The translations under genes and the position numbers were made by a program. The notes below the pieces were generated by a model. That model ran no database searches, was not told where the DNA came from, and saw only the letters and a list, made by a program, of their open reading frames with translations. Shown here piece by piece: positions 1 to 8,689 of a DNA stretch of 64,000 bases. Numbering within the stretch: position 1 is the first letter of the stretch; each line of letters begins with the position of its first letter. This DNA is from JANMOK01 sp031415055 (lineage in GTDB: Bacteria; Pseudomonadota; Alphaproteobacteria; Rhodobacterales; Rhodobacteraceae): NCBI GenBank assembly GCA_031415055.1, contig JANOQZ010000044.1, forward strand, positions 1-64,000, read 5' to 3'.

Positions 1-1223
1 CCATCGACGCGCAAAACCGTGTCGCCCGCGCCCGACCAATCGCCCTGCATCGCTTCGAGCAGGTCGCGGGTTTGATAGGCGACGCTCTCCAGCGCCGCTT
101 TGGCCAATTCGGCGGGACCGGAATTGCGGGTCAGCCCGTAAATCGCGCCGCGACATTCGGCGTCCCAGTAGGGCGCACCCAAGCCGGTGAAAGCGGGCAC
201 CAGATAGACATGCTGGCTAGGGTCCGCCTTTTGCGCCAAAGCTTGGGTTTCCGACGCCGATTGGATGATTTTTAGGCCATCGCGCAGCCATTGCACCACC
301 GCACCGGCAATGAAAATGGACCCCTCGAGCGCATAAGTCGCCTTGCCATTCAGTTGATAGGCGATAGTGGTGAGCAGGCGATTTTTCGACACCACCGCAT
401 CGGCCCCGGTATTAAGCAAGGCAAAACACCCGGTGCCGTAAGTCGATTTCATCATGCCGGGTTGGAAACACGCTTGCCCAACCGTTGCCGCTTGTTGATC
501 CCCGGCCACGCCGCGGATTGGGATGGCCCGACCAAACAGGTCAGGCCGTGATTCACCAAAATCGGCTGCCGAATCGCGCACTTCGGGCAACATCGCGGCG
601 GGGATATTGAGCAGCTTCAACAAATCCGCGTCCCAACGCCCTTCGCGGATGTTATAGAGCAAGGTGCGCGAGGCGTTGGTGGCATCGGTGGCGTGAACTT
701 TGCCGTCGGTCAGCCACCAGATCAGAAAGCTGTCAATCGTGCCAAATAGCAAATCGCCGTTTCGCGCCTTTTGTCTTGCGCCGGGGACATTATCGAGCAG
801 CCAAGCCAGTTTGGTTCCGGAAAAATACGGGTCAAGCAGCAGGCCTGTTTTGGCGGTGACCATCGGTTCCAGCCCGTCGGTTTTCAACCGCATGCACAAG
901 TCGGACGTGCGCCGATCTTGCCAGACTATGGCGTTGTGGATGGCCTTGCCGCTGGCCTTGTCCCAGACCACAACGGTTTCGCGCTGGTTGGTGATGCCAA
1001 TGGCGGCGATATCCGGCGCACCTATGCCCGCCTTTTCAATTGCCGCCTTACAAACCGCAACCGTGCTGGCCCAAATCGCTTCCGGGTCGTGTTCGACCCA
1101 GCCCGATTGCGGGAATATCTGCGGAAATTCCTGCTGACCGGTCGCTTGTGGCCGCAGGTCTTGGCTAAAAACGATAGCCCGACTTGATGTGGTGCCTTGG
1201 TCGATGGCGAGAATAAAGCTCAT
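1..1223 (-). CDS. glpK: Glycerol kinase (partial, C-terminus beyond window)
   Basis: Phosphorylates glycerol with ATP to glycerol 3-phosphate in the cytoplasm. The frame is open from the ATG at 1223 to base 1, so about 407 of the usual 495-500 residues are visible and the C-terminus lies outside the window. The N-terminus reads SFILAIDQGTTSSRAIVF, the phosphate-binding signature of FGGY carbohydrate kinases. It is followed by GITNQRETVVVWD, VWQDRRT, GVAGDQQAA and STYGTGCF, all typical of GlpK rather than xylulose or gluconate kinases. The gene lies 54 bases downstream of polA on the same strand. No glycerol regulon partner is visible in the window. Confidence 0.95.
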   Translation of the reverse strand, partial: MSFILAIDQGTTSSRAIVFSQDLRPQATGQQEFPQIFPQSGWVEHDPEAIWASTVAVCKAAIEKAGIGAPDIAAIGITNQRETVVVWDKASGKAIHNAIVWQDRRTSDLCMRLKTDGLEPMVTAKTGLLLDPYFSGTKLAWLLDNVPGARQKARNGDLLFGTIDSFLIWWLTDGKVHATDATNASRTLLYNIREGRWDADLLKLLNIPAAMLPEVRDSAADFGESRPDLFGRAIPIRGVAGDQQAATVGQACFQPGMMKSTYGTGCFALLNTGADAVVSKNRLLTTIAYQLNGKATYALEGSIFIAGAVVQWLRDGLKIIQSASETQALAQKADPSQHVYLVPAFTGLGAPYWDAECRGAIYGLTRNSGPAELAKAALESVAYQTRDLLEAMQGDWSGAGDTVLRVD

Positions 1224-1277
1224 GTCTGGCTCCGCGAATGATGCCCCAACGGTTTAACGCTAAGGTCGATCCGACTT

Positions 1278-4070
1278 TCAATGCGCAGCCGCCCAATTTT
1301 TGCCCGTGCCAGCCTCCACCACCAGCGGCACGGTGAGCTTCACGGCAGGCAGGCTGGCGTGTTCCATGATTTGTTTCACCACAACAATCGTCTCGTCAGC
1401 TGCGTTTTCGGGCACTTCAAATAACAACTCGTCATGCACCTGCAACAACATCCGGGCAGGCAGGCGTTTTGCGGCCAAAGCATCCGGCACCCGGATCATG
1501 GCGCGACGGATGATGTCGGCGGCAGTCCCTTGGATCGGAGCGTTGATCGCCGCCCGTTTGGCAAACCCCGCCTGTGGGCCCTTGGCGTTGATTTCCGGCG
1601 TGTGAATCTTGCGACCAAACAATGTGCTGACGAACCCACGCTCTCTTGCCCCGGCAATGGTGGAATCCATATATTCGCGGATGCCGGGGAATTTCTCGAA
1701 GTAGCGGTCGATAAAGGCCTGGGCCTCGGCGCGCGGGATGCGCAGGTTGTTCGACAGGCCAAAGGCAGAAATGCCGTAGATCACCCCGAAATTGATCGCT
1801 TTGGCTTGCCGCCGGATGCTGGGCATCATGCCTTCGATCGGCACGTTGAACATTTCCGAGGCGGTCATCGCGTGGATGTCCAGCCCGTCGTAAAACGCCT
1901 GTTTCAGCGCTGGAATATCGGCAATATGGGCCAGTATGCGCAGCTCGATCTGGCTGTAGTCGAGGCTGACGAGGACGTTTCCCTTGTCGGCAACAAAAGC
2001 CTCGCGAATCCGCCGTCCATCTTCGGTGCGAACCGGGATGTTCTGCAGGTTGGGGTCGGTCGAGGCCAACCTGCCAGTAACAGCCCCGGCTATGGAATAT
2101 GACGTGTGAACCCGGCCTGTTTCGGCATTAATGTAGGTCGGTAAGGCATCGGTATAGGTCGATTTCAGCTTGGCCATCTGCCGCCAATCCAGCACCGCGC
2201 CGGGCAGCAAATGCCCTTCGGCAGCCAACACCTCCAGCACGTCGGCCCCGGTCCCGTAAGCACCGTTCTTGCCCAATTCGCCGCCCGGCAGCTTCATCTG
2301 GTCAAACAGGATTTCGCCAAGTTGTTTGGGCGAACCGACGTTGAATTTGGTTCCAGCCAGTTTCTGGATTTCATCCTCCAGCCCGGCCATTTTCTGGGCG
2401 AATGTGTTGGACATCCGGCTTAGATGATCGCGGTCAACCTTGATACCGCGGCGCTCCATTTGCGCCAGAACTGGCACCAGCGGGCGCTCCATCGTCTCAT
2501 AAACTGTTGTCACTTGTTCCTTCACCAGCTTTGGCTTGAACAATTGCCACAGCCGCAAGGTCACATCTGCGTCCTCGGCGGCATAGGGAACCGCGTCGTC
2601 AATCGCCACTCGGTCAAAGGTGATTTGAGCTTTGCCTGACCCAAGCAAGGGTTTGATCGGAATAGGTCGGTGGCCAAAATAGGTTTCCGAAAGACCGTCC
2701 ATGCCATGCAAATGCTTGCCCGCGTGCAGTGCATAGGACAACAGCATGGTGTCATCAATTGGCGCGACCATGACACCGGCTTGGGCAAAAACCTTGTAAT
2801 CATATTTCATGTTCTGGCCGATTTTCAGAACTGCGTCGTCCTCGAGAATTGGTTTCAGAATCGCCAGCGCCTCGGCCAAAGTCATTTGGCCCTCGGCCCG
2901 CTCGGCCTTGCCGAGCAAATCACCGCTACCGGAAATGTGACCGACCGGAATGTAACAGGCATGCCCCGGTTCCACACACAGCGAGATGCCGACAATCTGC
3001 GCCACCATCTCGTCGAGCGAGGTTGTTTCGGTATCGACGGCGACATAGCCGCGCTTGCGAATTGCCTCGACCCATGTTTGCAAAGTTGCCGCATCGCGCA
3101 CGCATTCGTATTTGGCCGCATCGAACGGCACGTCCTGCACAACCGGTGCCGTGGCGCTTTCGCTTTGAATAATCGGCGCGGCAACTTTCAACTTTGCCGC
3201 CAAACGGGTCGCCAAAGTGGTGAATTCCATTTCCGTCAGGAACGCCAGTATCTGATCAGGCACCGGGTCCTTAACCTCGAACTCGTCCAAAACATTGGTC
3301 ACCGGTGTGTCGCATTTCAGGGTGACCAAATCGCGGGAAAGGCGAATTTGATCGGCCTGTTCGACCAACGCCTCGCGCCGTTTTGGCTGAGTGATTTCAC
3401 CCGCGCGAGCAAGCAACGTATCAAGATCACCGTATTCCTGTATCAGCAGCGCCGCCGTTTTCAGCCCAATCCCCGGCGCACCGGGCACGTTGTCGACGGA
3501 ATCCCCGGCCAAGGATTGCACGTCGATCACCCGCTCCGGCCCGACGCCAAATTTCTCGAACACTTCGTCCGGTCCAATCGCTCGGTTCTTCATCGGGTCG
3601 TACATGCCGACGCCATTGCCAACCAACTGCATCAGGTCTTTATCGGACGACACAATCGTCACCCGCCCACCGGCATCGCGCGCCATGCACGAATAGGTGG
3701 CGATGATGTCGTCCGCCTCAAACCCCTCCATCTCGATGCAGGGTAGATTGAAGGCGCGGGTCGCGTCGCGGATCATGCCGAACTGCGGCTTGAGGTCTTC
3801 GGGAGCAGGCGGTCGCTGGGCTTTGTAGAGCGGGTAGAGGTCGTTGCGGAAGCTCCGCCCCGAATAGTCAAAGATCACAGCCACATGCGTGGGTGCATCC
3901 GGTCCCTTCGCATCTTCGACCATTTTGTAAATCATGTTGCAAAAGCCACTGACCGCCCCGACTGGCGCCCCGTCGGATTTGCGCGTCAAAGGCGGCAAAG
4001 CGTGGTAGGCGCGAAAGATGAAGGCCGAGCCGTCGATCAGATGCAGATGATGGCCTTTGCCAAAGGCCAT
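1278..4070 (-). CDS. polA: DNA polymerase I
   Basis: Repair and Okazaki-fragment polymerase of 930 residues, full length for the family. The order is an N-terminal 5'-3' exonuclease/FEN domain (about 1-290, starting HLIDGSAFIFRAYHALPP), a 3'-5' exonuclease domain (about 320-510) and the family A polymerase domain (about 540-930). The proofreading motif VAVDTETTSL with Asp346 is intact. Polymerase motif A is DYSQIELRIL with Asp704, motif B is in KAINFGVIYG, and motif C is HDELLFEVP with Asp880. It starts at an ATG one base beyond the stop of the zinc-finger ORF, so the two are probably cotranscribed. Confidence 0.98.
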   Translation of the reverse strand: MAFGKGHHLHLIDGSAFIFRAYHALPPLTRKSDGAPVGAVSGFCNMIYKMVEDAKGPDAPTHVAVIFDYSGRSFRNDLYPLYKAQRPPAPEDLKPQFGMIRDATRAFNLPCIEMEGFEADDIIATYSCMARDAGGRVTIVSSDKDLMQLVGNGVGMYDPMKNRAIGPDEVFEKFGVGPERVIDVQSLAGDSVDNVPGAPGIGLKTAALLIQEYGDLDTLLARAGEITQPKRREALVEQADQIRLSRDLVTLKCDTPVTNVLDEFEVKDPVPDQILAFLTEMEFTTLATRLAAKLKVAAPIIQSESATAPVVQDVPFDAAKYECVRDAATLQTWVEAIRKRGYVAVDTETTSLDEMVAQIVGISLCVEPGHACYIPVGHISGSGDLLGKAERAEGQMTLAEALAILKPILEDDAVLKIGQNMKYDYKVFAQAGVMVAPIDDTMLLSYALHAGKHLHGMDGLSETYFGHRPIPIKPLLGSGKAQITFDRVAIDDAVPYAAEDADVTLRLWQLFKPKLVKEQVTTVYETMERPLVPVLAQMERRGIKVDRDHLSRMSNTFAQKMAGLEDEIQKLAGTKFNVGSPKQLGEILFDQMKLPGGELGKNGAYGTGADVLEVLAAEGHLLPGAVLDWRQMAKLKSTYTDALPTYINAETGRVHTSYSIAGAVTGRLASTDPNLQNIPVRTEDGRRIREAFVADKGNVLVSLDYSQIELRILAHIADIPALKQAFYDGLDIHAMTASEMFNVPIEGMMPSIRRQAKAINFGVIYGISAFGLSNNLRIPRAEAQAFIDRYFEKFPGIREYMDSTIAGARERGFVSTLFGRKIHTPEINAKGPQAGFAKRAAINAPIQGTAADIIRRAMIRVPDALAAKRLPARMLLQVHDELLFEVPENAADETIVVVKQIMEHASLPAVKLTVPLVVEAGTGKNWAAAH

Positions 4071-4071
4071 A

Positions 4072-4248
4072 TCAGTGCCCGTGGCCTGAGCCCGGTTTCA
4101 GCACGAATTTTTTGTCGCAATACGGGCATTCGACCCAGCCTTTGTCGGGCGGGATTTGCAACCAGACGCGTGGGTGGCCGGATGCGCCGCCATCGCAAGC
4201 AATTTTGTCTTTGCTGACTTCCTCGGTTTCGGGTGCGGCTATGGGCAT
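4072..4248 (-). CDS. Small zinc-finger domain protein (CHCC type, NDUFS6-like)
   Basis: A 58-residue protein. Its C-terminal half carries Cys-18 (IACDGG), His-24 (SGHPRVWLQI) and the pair CPYCDKKFVL, the metal-binding pattern of the short zf-CHCC family related to mitochondrial complex I subunit NDUFS6. The tail GSGHGH adds two more histidines. The start is the ATG at 4248. A longer ORF covering this region lies in another frame and lacks the motif. The stop is one base from the polA start, suggesting one transcript. Family members occur widely in alphaproteobacteria; the cellular role is not established from sequence. Confidence 0.82.
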   Translation of the reverse strand: MPIAAPETEEVSKDKIACDGGASGHPRVWLQIPPDKGWVECPYCDKKFVLKPGSGHGH

Positions 4249-4309
4249 GGGACTGGTCCGGATTGAATTGTTTTGCCGATGATAGCGGATGACGGGTTGC
4301 GGGCAATGT

Positions 4310-4684
4310 CTATTCGGCCAGCATCGGCCCCAAAACGCGGCCGGCTAGAACGTGAACGTGGTAATGCGGCACCTCTTGCAACCCATCAGCGCCCGCGTTT
4401 GCAATCAGCCGATAGCCCCGGCCAATGTCGGGGTTAACGCCGCTAAGCCGAGTGACCTCTGCCACAGCCCGGGCAAATCCGGCAATTTCGCCGTCACTGG
4501 CGGCATTGGCGAAATGATCGGCATTCACATACGGGCCTTTGGGAATGACCAGAATGTGAATCGGCGCTTTTGGCCCAATGTCGTGAAAGGCCAGCGCGTG
4601 ATCGGTTTCCAGCACGGTTTTGTTGGGAATCTCGCCACGCAGAATTCGGGCGAAAATGTTGGTCGGATCATAGGTGTACGGCAT
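4310..4684 (-). CDS. HIT family nucleotide hydrolase (HinT-like)
   Basis: A 124-residue histidine-triad protein. The signature HYHVHVLAG (His107, His109, His111) sits near the C-terminus, as in HinT purine nucleoside phosphoramidases, which cleave AMP-lysine and related phosphoramidates. The N-terminus has the usual FARILRGEIP and ALAFHDIGPKAPIHILVIPK elements. Length and spacing are normal. It lies 8 bases downstream of the GT14-like gene and 61 bases upstream of the zinc-finger ORF on the same strand, so it may be read from either promoter. Physiological substrate cannot be inferred. Confidence 0.93.
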   Translation of the reverse strand: MPYTYDPTNIFARILRGEIPNKTVLETDHALAFHDIGPKAPIHILVIPKGPYVNADHFANAASDGEIAGFARAVAEVTRLSGVNPDIGRGYRLIANAGADGLQEVPHYHVHVLAGRVLGPMLAE

Positions 4685-4692
4685 GGTTATTC

Positions 4693-6264
4693 CTATACAA
4701 ACAAAGCTGCATCTTCGGCGATAAAACGGGCGCGTTCAGGGTAGATGCCGGAAAATCCGGCCAGAACCTCGGCGATTTCAGTTCGATCATCACTAAATTT
4801 GATCCGAAACATGGCGGGCAGGTTCAGTTTTCGAATTGCCGCAGTTTCGCTGTTAACGGTGGCGCGCAAATTGGCGACCAAAGCGTTACGAGCGTCCGTA
4901 GGCATCAACGACGGCGACAGCCCAATACGCTCGGCATGGCCGACCAAGTAAGCTTCGTCGATTTCACAGGTAATTTCCAAAACATGCATCATGCTTTCGT
5001 CCCCGGCAAGATCGGCCAGAGCCGCCAAATTTGAAGGATCGACACAGATGGAGAGGGTGTCAGTTTTTTGGTGTTCGGCCAAAACATTGAGAAACGCCCG
5101 CCGGTGTTGCAACCGCTTGGCGCGGCTGTTTTCAAAGCCACCCATGGCTGGTAAATCGGGACGATCTCCGTCAAACACATAGCCAAAATTGCCCGGTCCC
5201 CCAGCATCGTGGATTTGTCCGGCTAATCGTTGCGCGACATGCCATTTCTTGCAAACCAGAACTTGCAGCAAGCGTCCGGCGCCCAGCGTACGGCCTTGTT
5301 CCCAAAATCGCGGCGCATATCTTGTGCCAAACCGGCCTTGACTGGTGACAAAATTGAACACCGCCACCCCGTTGTTTGTGGTTTCTTCAATCCGATTTGG
5401 CAGCACAAAAAGTTCGGCCAGCTTGGCGTGCAATCCGGCTGCTGTTACGGAAATTTTGCGAGCAAACAGGTTGTCTTGCCCGCGCAGAAACTCAAAGTGG
5501 TCGGCATGAAACGTAACCGGCATGCCATAGTCGCTGAAGGTCAGAAACGTCAAAGACCGCGACTGCACCTCGGTTCTTGGCACCAAATGATAGACCAGCG
5601 TCTGGAAAAACGTCTCATCCGGTATCCAGGTCGTGCGAAAAAATCGTACGATGTCGCGCCGCATGCGGATGAATTTGAGGATTTTTTCAACCGTGCCGCG
5701 CCGCAAACACCACCATTGCGAGCCGATCATTATTTGCAGGCCTTTGGGGGGCTGGCGCGACAATCGCAGGGTTTGCTGCACTTTCAACGACGCATAGAAC
5801 GCCCATTGGTGGCTTCGCTCGTTGAACCAATGGCGATAGGTCAAACGTTCGGCGCGTATGCCCGTCTTGATCCAATACGAGGTGAAAAAATCGCGATTCT
5901 CGATGAAATCGGCGTCATTGTCGTCGAGATATTGGTGAATGTGAAAGGCCGGTTTAATTGGCATGCAATCGCCGCTGAGCAAGTAGTAATGGGTGGTGAA
6001 AGCAAAGGCTTGCGTAGCCGCTTTTACGGCATTCAACGTCGCTTGCACTAGCGACCATTCGCCCCAACCGCACTTGACCCGTTTCGCAAAAACCACGTTG
6101 GTATTGCCGCGCAAACCCGTCTGGATAGCGTCGAAAACGCCCTTGCCCGCGCGGGCATCCACATGAATTGCCAGCGAATCCCCCTGCGAAGTCAATAGCT
6201 TGGCTTGTCTGACGATGGCGTCCGGGTTGCGGTGGCACAACAGGATATACGCTATTCTTGCCAC
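4693..6264 (-). CDS. Core-2/I-branching-type (GT14) glycosyltransferase with C-terminal extension, copy 1
   Basis: A 523-residue protein. The first ~270 residues resemble the core-2/I-branching beta-1,6-N-acetylglucosaminyltransferase family: AYILLCHRNPDAI, IHVDARAG, CGWGEWSLVQATL, LLSGDCMPIKP, GSQWWCLRRGT and WIPDETFFQTLV. The remaining ~250 residues form an extension typical of Rhodobacterales members (I recall it as DUF5928). Donor and acceptor sugars are unknown. The start appears to be a GTG at 6264. It is divergent from a sulfotransferase at 6419 and has a clear paralogue at 50312-51913, which is also next to a sulfotransferase. This supports a role in building a branched, sulfated glycan. 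Confidence 0.85.
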   Translation of the reverse strand: MARIAYILLCHRNPDAIVRQAKLLTSQGDSLAIHVDARAGKGVFDAIQTGLRGNTNVVFAKRVKCGWGEWSLVQATLNAVKAATQAFAFTTHYYLLSGDCMPIKPAFHIHQYLDDNDADFIENRDFFTSYWIKTGIRAERLTYRHWFNERSHQWAFYASLKVQQTLRLSRQPPKGLQIMIGSQWWCLRRGTVEKILKFIRMRRDIVRFFRTTWIPDETFFQTLVYHLVPRTEVQSRSLTFLTFSDYGMPVTFHADHFEFLRGQDNLFARKISVTAAGLHAKLAELFVLPNRIEETTNNGVAVFNFVTSQGRFGTRYAPRFWEQGRTLGAGRLLQVLVCKKWHVAQRLAGQIHDAGGPGNFGYVFDGDRPDLPAMGGFENSRAKRLQHRRAFLNVLAEHQKTDTLSICVDPSNLAALADLAGDESMMHVLEITCEIDEAYLVGHAERIGLSPSLMPTDARNALVANLRATVNSETAAIRKLNLPAMFRIKFSDDRTEIAEVLAGFSGIYPERARFIAEDAALFV

Positions 6265-6418
6265 GCCGATGATCGCCTTTTATTCAGGTTTTCAAAAGAT
6301 ATTGCGCCGCGCAAAAAGGTGCCAGTGGAAAATCGGCAGGGCGTCGGTTCCTTGACTCTCGCTCGCGCATTGGTTGTTGTAGTCGGGCGCATTACGCAGG
6401 GCCCTGAAAGGACCAAAC

Positions 6419-7231
6419 ATGGGGTTTCCGGGCATCTGGATGACGGAAAGCGGGTCGATGGCCTATCGCGTCATCCCCAAATGCGCCTGCTCGACCATTG
6501 GGCAAATCATGTATTTCAGCGACCACGGTCGCTTTTTTGACGGCGATATTCACGACGCCGACAGCGGCATCCACAAATGGGCGATAGAGGCCAGCAAGCC
6601 GATTATCGAAAGCAAGATTCACAACCGCGACATTTACACCTTCACTTGCGTGCGCAATCCGTACACGCGGATATTGTCGTCGTTTTTTGACAAAATCGCT
6701 GGTGTGCAACGCAACGGCAGCCGCTATCGCGCCAACTACGTGCCGCCTTTGGTGGCGAAATATGGCATCGATGTGGAAGGCGACTTTGATCAGATAAAGT
6801 CATTCCGCCGCTTTTTGCTGTTTGCCCGCGACACGATCCGCTTTCGTAAACCGATGGACCCGGACATTCATTGGTCGTCTACATCGGGGCATGCGGCAAC
6901 TCTGGTGGCGAACGGCGGGCGCTATGACCATATCTTTGCCACCGAAGCATTTAATGAGGGCATGCAGGTGGTATTGGACAAAGTAGGTGAAGGGCACCCG
7001 ATCGATTTGTCGACCCTACCGCGTTTCAACGAAAGCGAGGGGCATGGGCCGAAACGAGCTTTCCCGCTCGAAGATTATTTCGACGACCTGTCCGTTTTCC
7101 TGATGAACGACATTTATCGGCGCGATTTTCACCTGTTCAAATACGACCGCGAACCCAATTCCGGTCCGCCGCGCCGCGAAATTGACCTCGACGAGGTTCA
7201 CGCCAAGCTGTCGAGCAAAAACAAAGATTGA
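6419..7231 (+). CDS. Sulfotransferase family 2 protein
   Basis: A 270-residue PAPS-dependent sulfotransferase of the carbohydrate type. The 5'-phosphosulfate-binding element is IPKCACSTIGQ (residues 19-29). The 3'-phosphate-binding element is FTCVRNPYTRILSSFFD (about 77-93). These two loops define the Sulfotransfer_2 family. There is no signal peptide, so the enzyme should act in the cytoplasm on a nascent glycan. An AGGA six bases before the ATG supports this start; internal Met8 and Met14 are alternatives. It is divergent from the GT14-type gene, 154 bases away. The sulfated substrate is inferred to be a surface polysaccharide. Confidence 0.88.
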   Translation: MGFPGIWMTESGSMAYRVIPKCACSTIGQIMYFSDHGRFFDGDIHDADSGIHKWAIEASKPIIESKIHNRDIYTFTCVRNPYTRILSSFFDKIAGVQRNGSRYRANYVPPLVAKYGIDVEGDFDQIKSFRRFLLFARDTIRFRKPMDPDIHWSSTSGHAATLVANGGRYDHIFATEAFNEGMQVVLDKVGEGHPIDLSTLPRFNESEGHGPKRAFPLEDYFDDLSVFLMNDIYRRDFHLFKYDREPNSGPPRREIDLDEVHAKLSSKNKD

Positions 7232-7270
7232 GCGGGACGATTAACAGCATTGACTATCGTTGCTATGTTA

Positions 7271-7288
7271 TATAACAGTTGCGTTATA
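7271..7288. promoter_or_regulatory. Inverted-repeat operator upstream of ArsR-type regulator
   Basis: The sequence TATAAC-N6-GTTATA is a perfect 6-bp inverted repeat with a 6-base spacer. It overlaps a second palindrome, GTTATATAAC, at 7267-7276. It lies 18 bases before the regulator's ATG at 7307. A TTGACT at 7250-7255 could be a -35 element whose -10 (TATAAC, spacing 15) falls in the left arm. That geometry fits autorepression by the ArsR-family protein. Seen directly: the symmetry. Inferred: the binding protein. Confidence 0.6.
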
Positions 7289-7306
7289 GAATGCGCAGGT
7301 TATGAA

Positions 7307-7654
7307 ATGCAGCTAGATCTTACATTCTCCGCCCTTGCCGACCCGACGCGTCGGGCAATTCTGGCGCGCCTGGCTTTGGGTGAAGCGTCGGTCAACGAAC
7401 TGGCCGAGCCCTTTGCGATGAGCCAGCCGGCTATTTCTCGCCATCTAAAGGTACTCGAAAGCGCTGGATTAATCGCGCGTGGACGCGATGCCCAACGCCG
7501 CCCGTGCCGCTTGAATCCTGCCGCAATGACTGCGGCGGGGGACTGGATGGAGCGGCTGCGTTTGGTCTGGGAAGAAAACTACCACCGCCTCGACACATTG
7601 CTGGCAGAACTGCAGCCCGAAAAACAACCCGGCTTCAAACCGAGAAACAACTAG
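7307..7654 (+). CDS. ArsR-family winged-helix transcriptional regulator
   Basis: A 115-residue repressor-type regulator. It opens LTFSALADPTRRAILARL, the standard ArsR N-terminal helix. The recognition region is NELAEPFAMSQPAISRHLK, followed by the wing VLESAGLIARGRDAQ. No arsenic-type Cys pair is visible, so this belongs to the metal-independent subgroup commonly paired with SRPBCC proteins. The upstream in-frame start at 7250 would place the operator inside the gene, so the ATG at 7307 is preferred. It is the first gene of a tight five-gene operon and probably controls it from the palindrome at 7271-7288. Confidence 0.9.
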   Translation: MQLDLTFSALADPTRRAILARLALGEASVNELAEPFAMSQPAISRHLKVLESAGLIARGRDAQRRPCRLNPAAMTAAGDWMERLRLVWEENYHRLDTLLAELQPEKQPGFKPRNN

Positions 7655-7663
7655 GAGAAACCC

Positions 7664-8185
7664 ATGTTCGACACCCTGAAATTCGAGAAGTCCGACGAGC
7701 TCACCATGGTCCTGACCCGCCGTTTCAATGCGCCGCGCGAGCTGGTTTTTGCCGCCTACACAACGCCCGCGCTGATGGGCCGTTGGCTGATCGGCCCGCC
7801 CGGCTGGTCGATGAAAGTCTGCGAATTCGAGCCGGTCGCCGGATTTCACTACCGATTGGCTTGGCAGAACGCCGCAGACAGCAGCCAGCTATTCGGCCTC
7901 GGCGGCACAGTGCTCGAGATCGACCCGCCGCACCGGATGGTCACCACCGAATTGTTCGACGGTCAGCCGCCGGAGGCCGAATCGGTCCAGACAATCGAAC
8001 TGACCGAAGACGGCGGGATCACCCTTCTGGTGCAGACCAACCGTTATCCGACCGCGAATCTTTGCGATGCAAGCTTCGCGGACCACAAGGACGGCGGCAT
8101 GGACGGAACCTTTGACCTTCTCGAAACCCTGCTCGAACAACTGAAATCGGAACCGAAACCCAACCAACCCGCAATCAGGACCTGA
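7664..8185 (+). CDS. SRPBCC (AHSA1-type) protein 1
   Basis: A 173-residue START/SRPBCC fold protein of the AHSA1 (activator of Hsp90 ATPase-like) branch. The diagnostic opening is LTRRFNAPRELVFAAYT, then LMGRWLIGPPGWSM, GGTVLEIDPPHRMVTTELF and a C-terminal helix FDLLETLLEQL. Such proteins bind hydrophobic ligands in a deep cavity, and no catalytic residue can be assigned. It lies 9 bases downstream of the ArsR gene and is paralogous to the next gene. ArsR-plus-SRPBCC operons are widespread, but ligand and purpose are unknown here. Confidence 0.88.
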   Translation: MFDTLKFEKSDELTMVLTRRFNAPRELVFAAYTTPALMGRWLIGPPGWSMKVCEFEPVAGFHYRLAWQNAADSSQLFGLGGTVLEIDPPHRMVTTELFDGQPPEAESVQTIELTEDGGITLLVQTNRYPTANLCDASFADHKDGGMDGTFDLLETLLEQLKSEPKPNQPAIRT

Positions 8186-8194
8186 GAGGATCCG

Positions 8195-8680
8195 ATGCCA
8201 GAAAAACTGCATCTCATGCGCAAGGGCGACCGGGAACTGGTATTCACCCGCCATTTCGACGCCCCGCGTGATCTGGTGTTCCTGGCCCATACGCAGGCCA
8301 GCATGATCCAGAAATGGCTGCTCGGTCCGCCAGGTTGGTCCATGCCCTTTTGCAGCTTCGATGCCCGTGTCGGCGGCACCTACAAATACACTTGGCGCAA
8401 TGAGGCAGAGGGCAAGGTATTCTCGCTTTCAGGCACGATTCTTGAATTGGAACGGCCCAGCCGAATCGTCAACACCGAGATTTTCGACTTTCAGGAACCC
8501 GGTGAGCCCGCCATCGACACGCTGATCCTCACCGCTCACGGGGTGGGCACGTTGTTGACGCTCAGCGTGCTGGCACCCAGCGTTGCGGCATGCGAGGCGA
8601 TGCTGGCTACTGGCATGACAGACGGCATGGAATACAGCTATGCCGCGCTCGACCAATTTCTTCTCGCCGCAACAGCATAG
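8195..8680 (+). CDS. SRPBCC (AHSA1-type) protein 2
   Basis: A 161-residue paralogue of the preceding gene, sharing FTRHFDAPRDLVFLAHT, KWLLGPPGWSMPF, LSGTILELERPSRIVNTEIF and the C-terminal helix YAALDQFLLA. The ATG at 8195 is preceded by GAGAGGATCCG, a good ribosome site, and 9 bases separate the two genes. Tandem SRPBCC genes may make a heterodimer or two ligand-binding proteins under the same ArsR regulator. Function is inferred only at fold level. Confidence 0.88.
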   Translation: MPEKLHLMRKGDRELVFTRHFDAPRDLVFLAHTQASMIQKWLLGPPGWSMPFCSFDARVGGTYKYTWRNEAEGKVFSLSGTILELERPSRIVNTEIFDFQEPGEPAIDTLILTAHGVGTLLTLSVLAPSVAACEAMLATGMTDGMEYSYAALDQFLLAATA

Positions 8681-8689
8681 GAACCTATC

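Noticed and set aside
2670..3746. 358-codon plus-strand frame inside polA
   Set aside because: It lies entirely antisense to a full-length polymerase with intact motifs, has shadow-type composition and no recognisable domain.
4037..4306. 89-codon minus-strand frame overlapping the polA start
   Set aside because: It is in the wrong frame relative to the zinc-finger motif, rich in Arg and Pro as shadow frames are here, and overlaps the polA start region.
6352..6380. TTGACT with TGTTGT as a promoter for the sulfotransferase
   Set aside because: The -10 match is poor, so the element was not listed as a feature.
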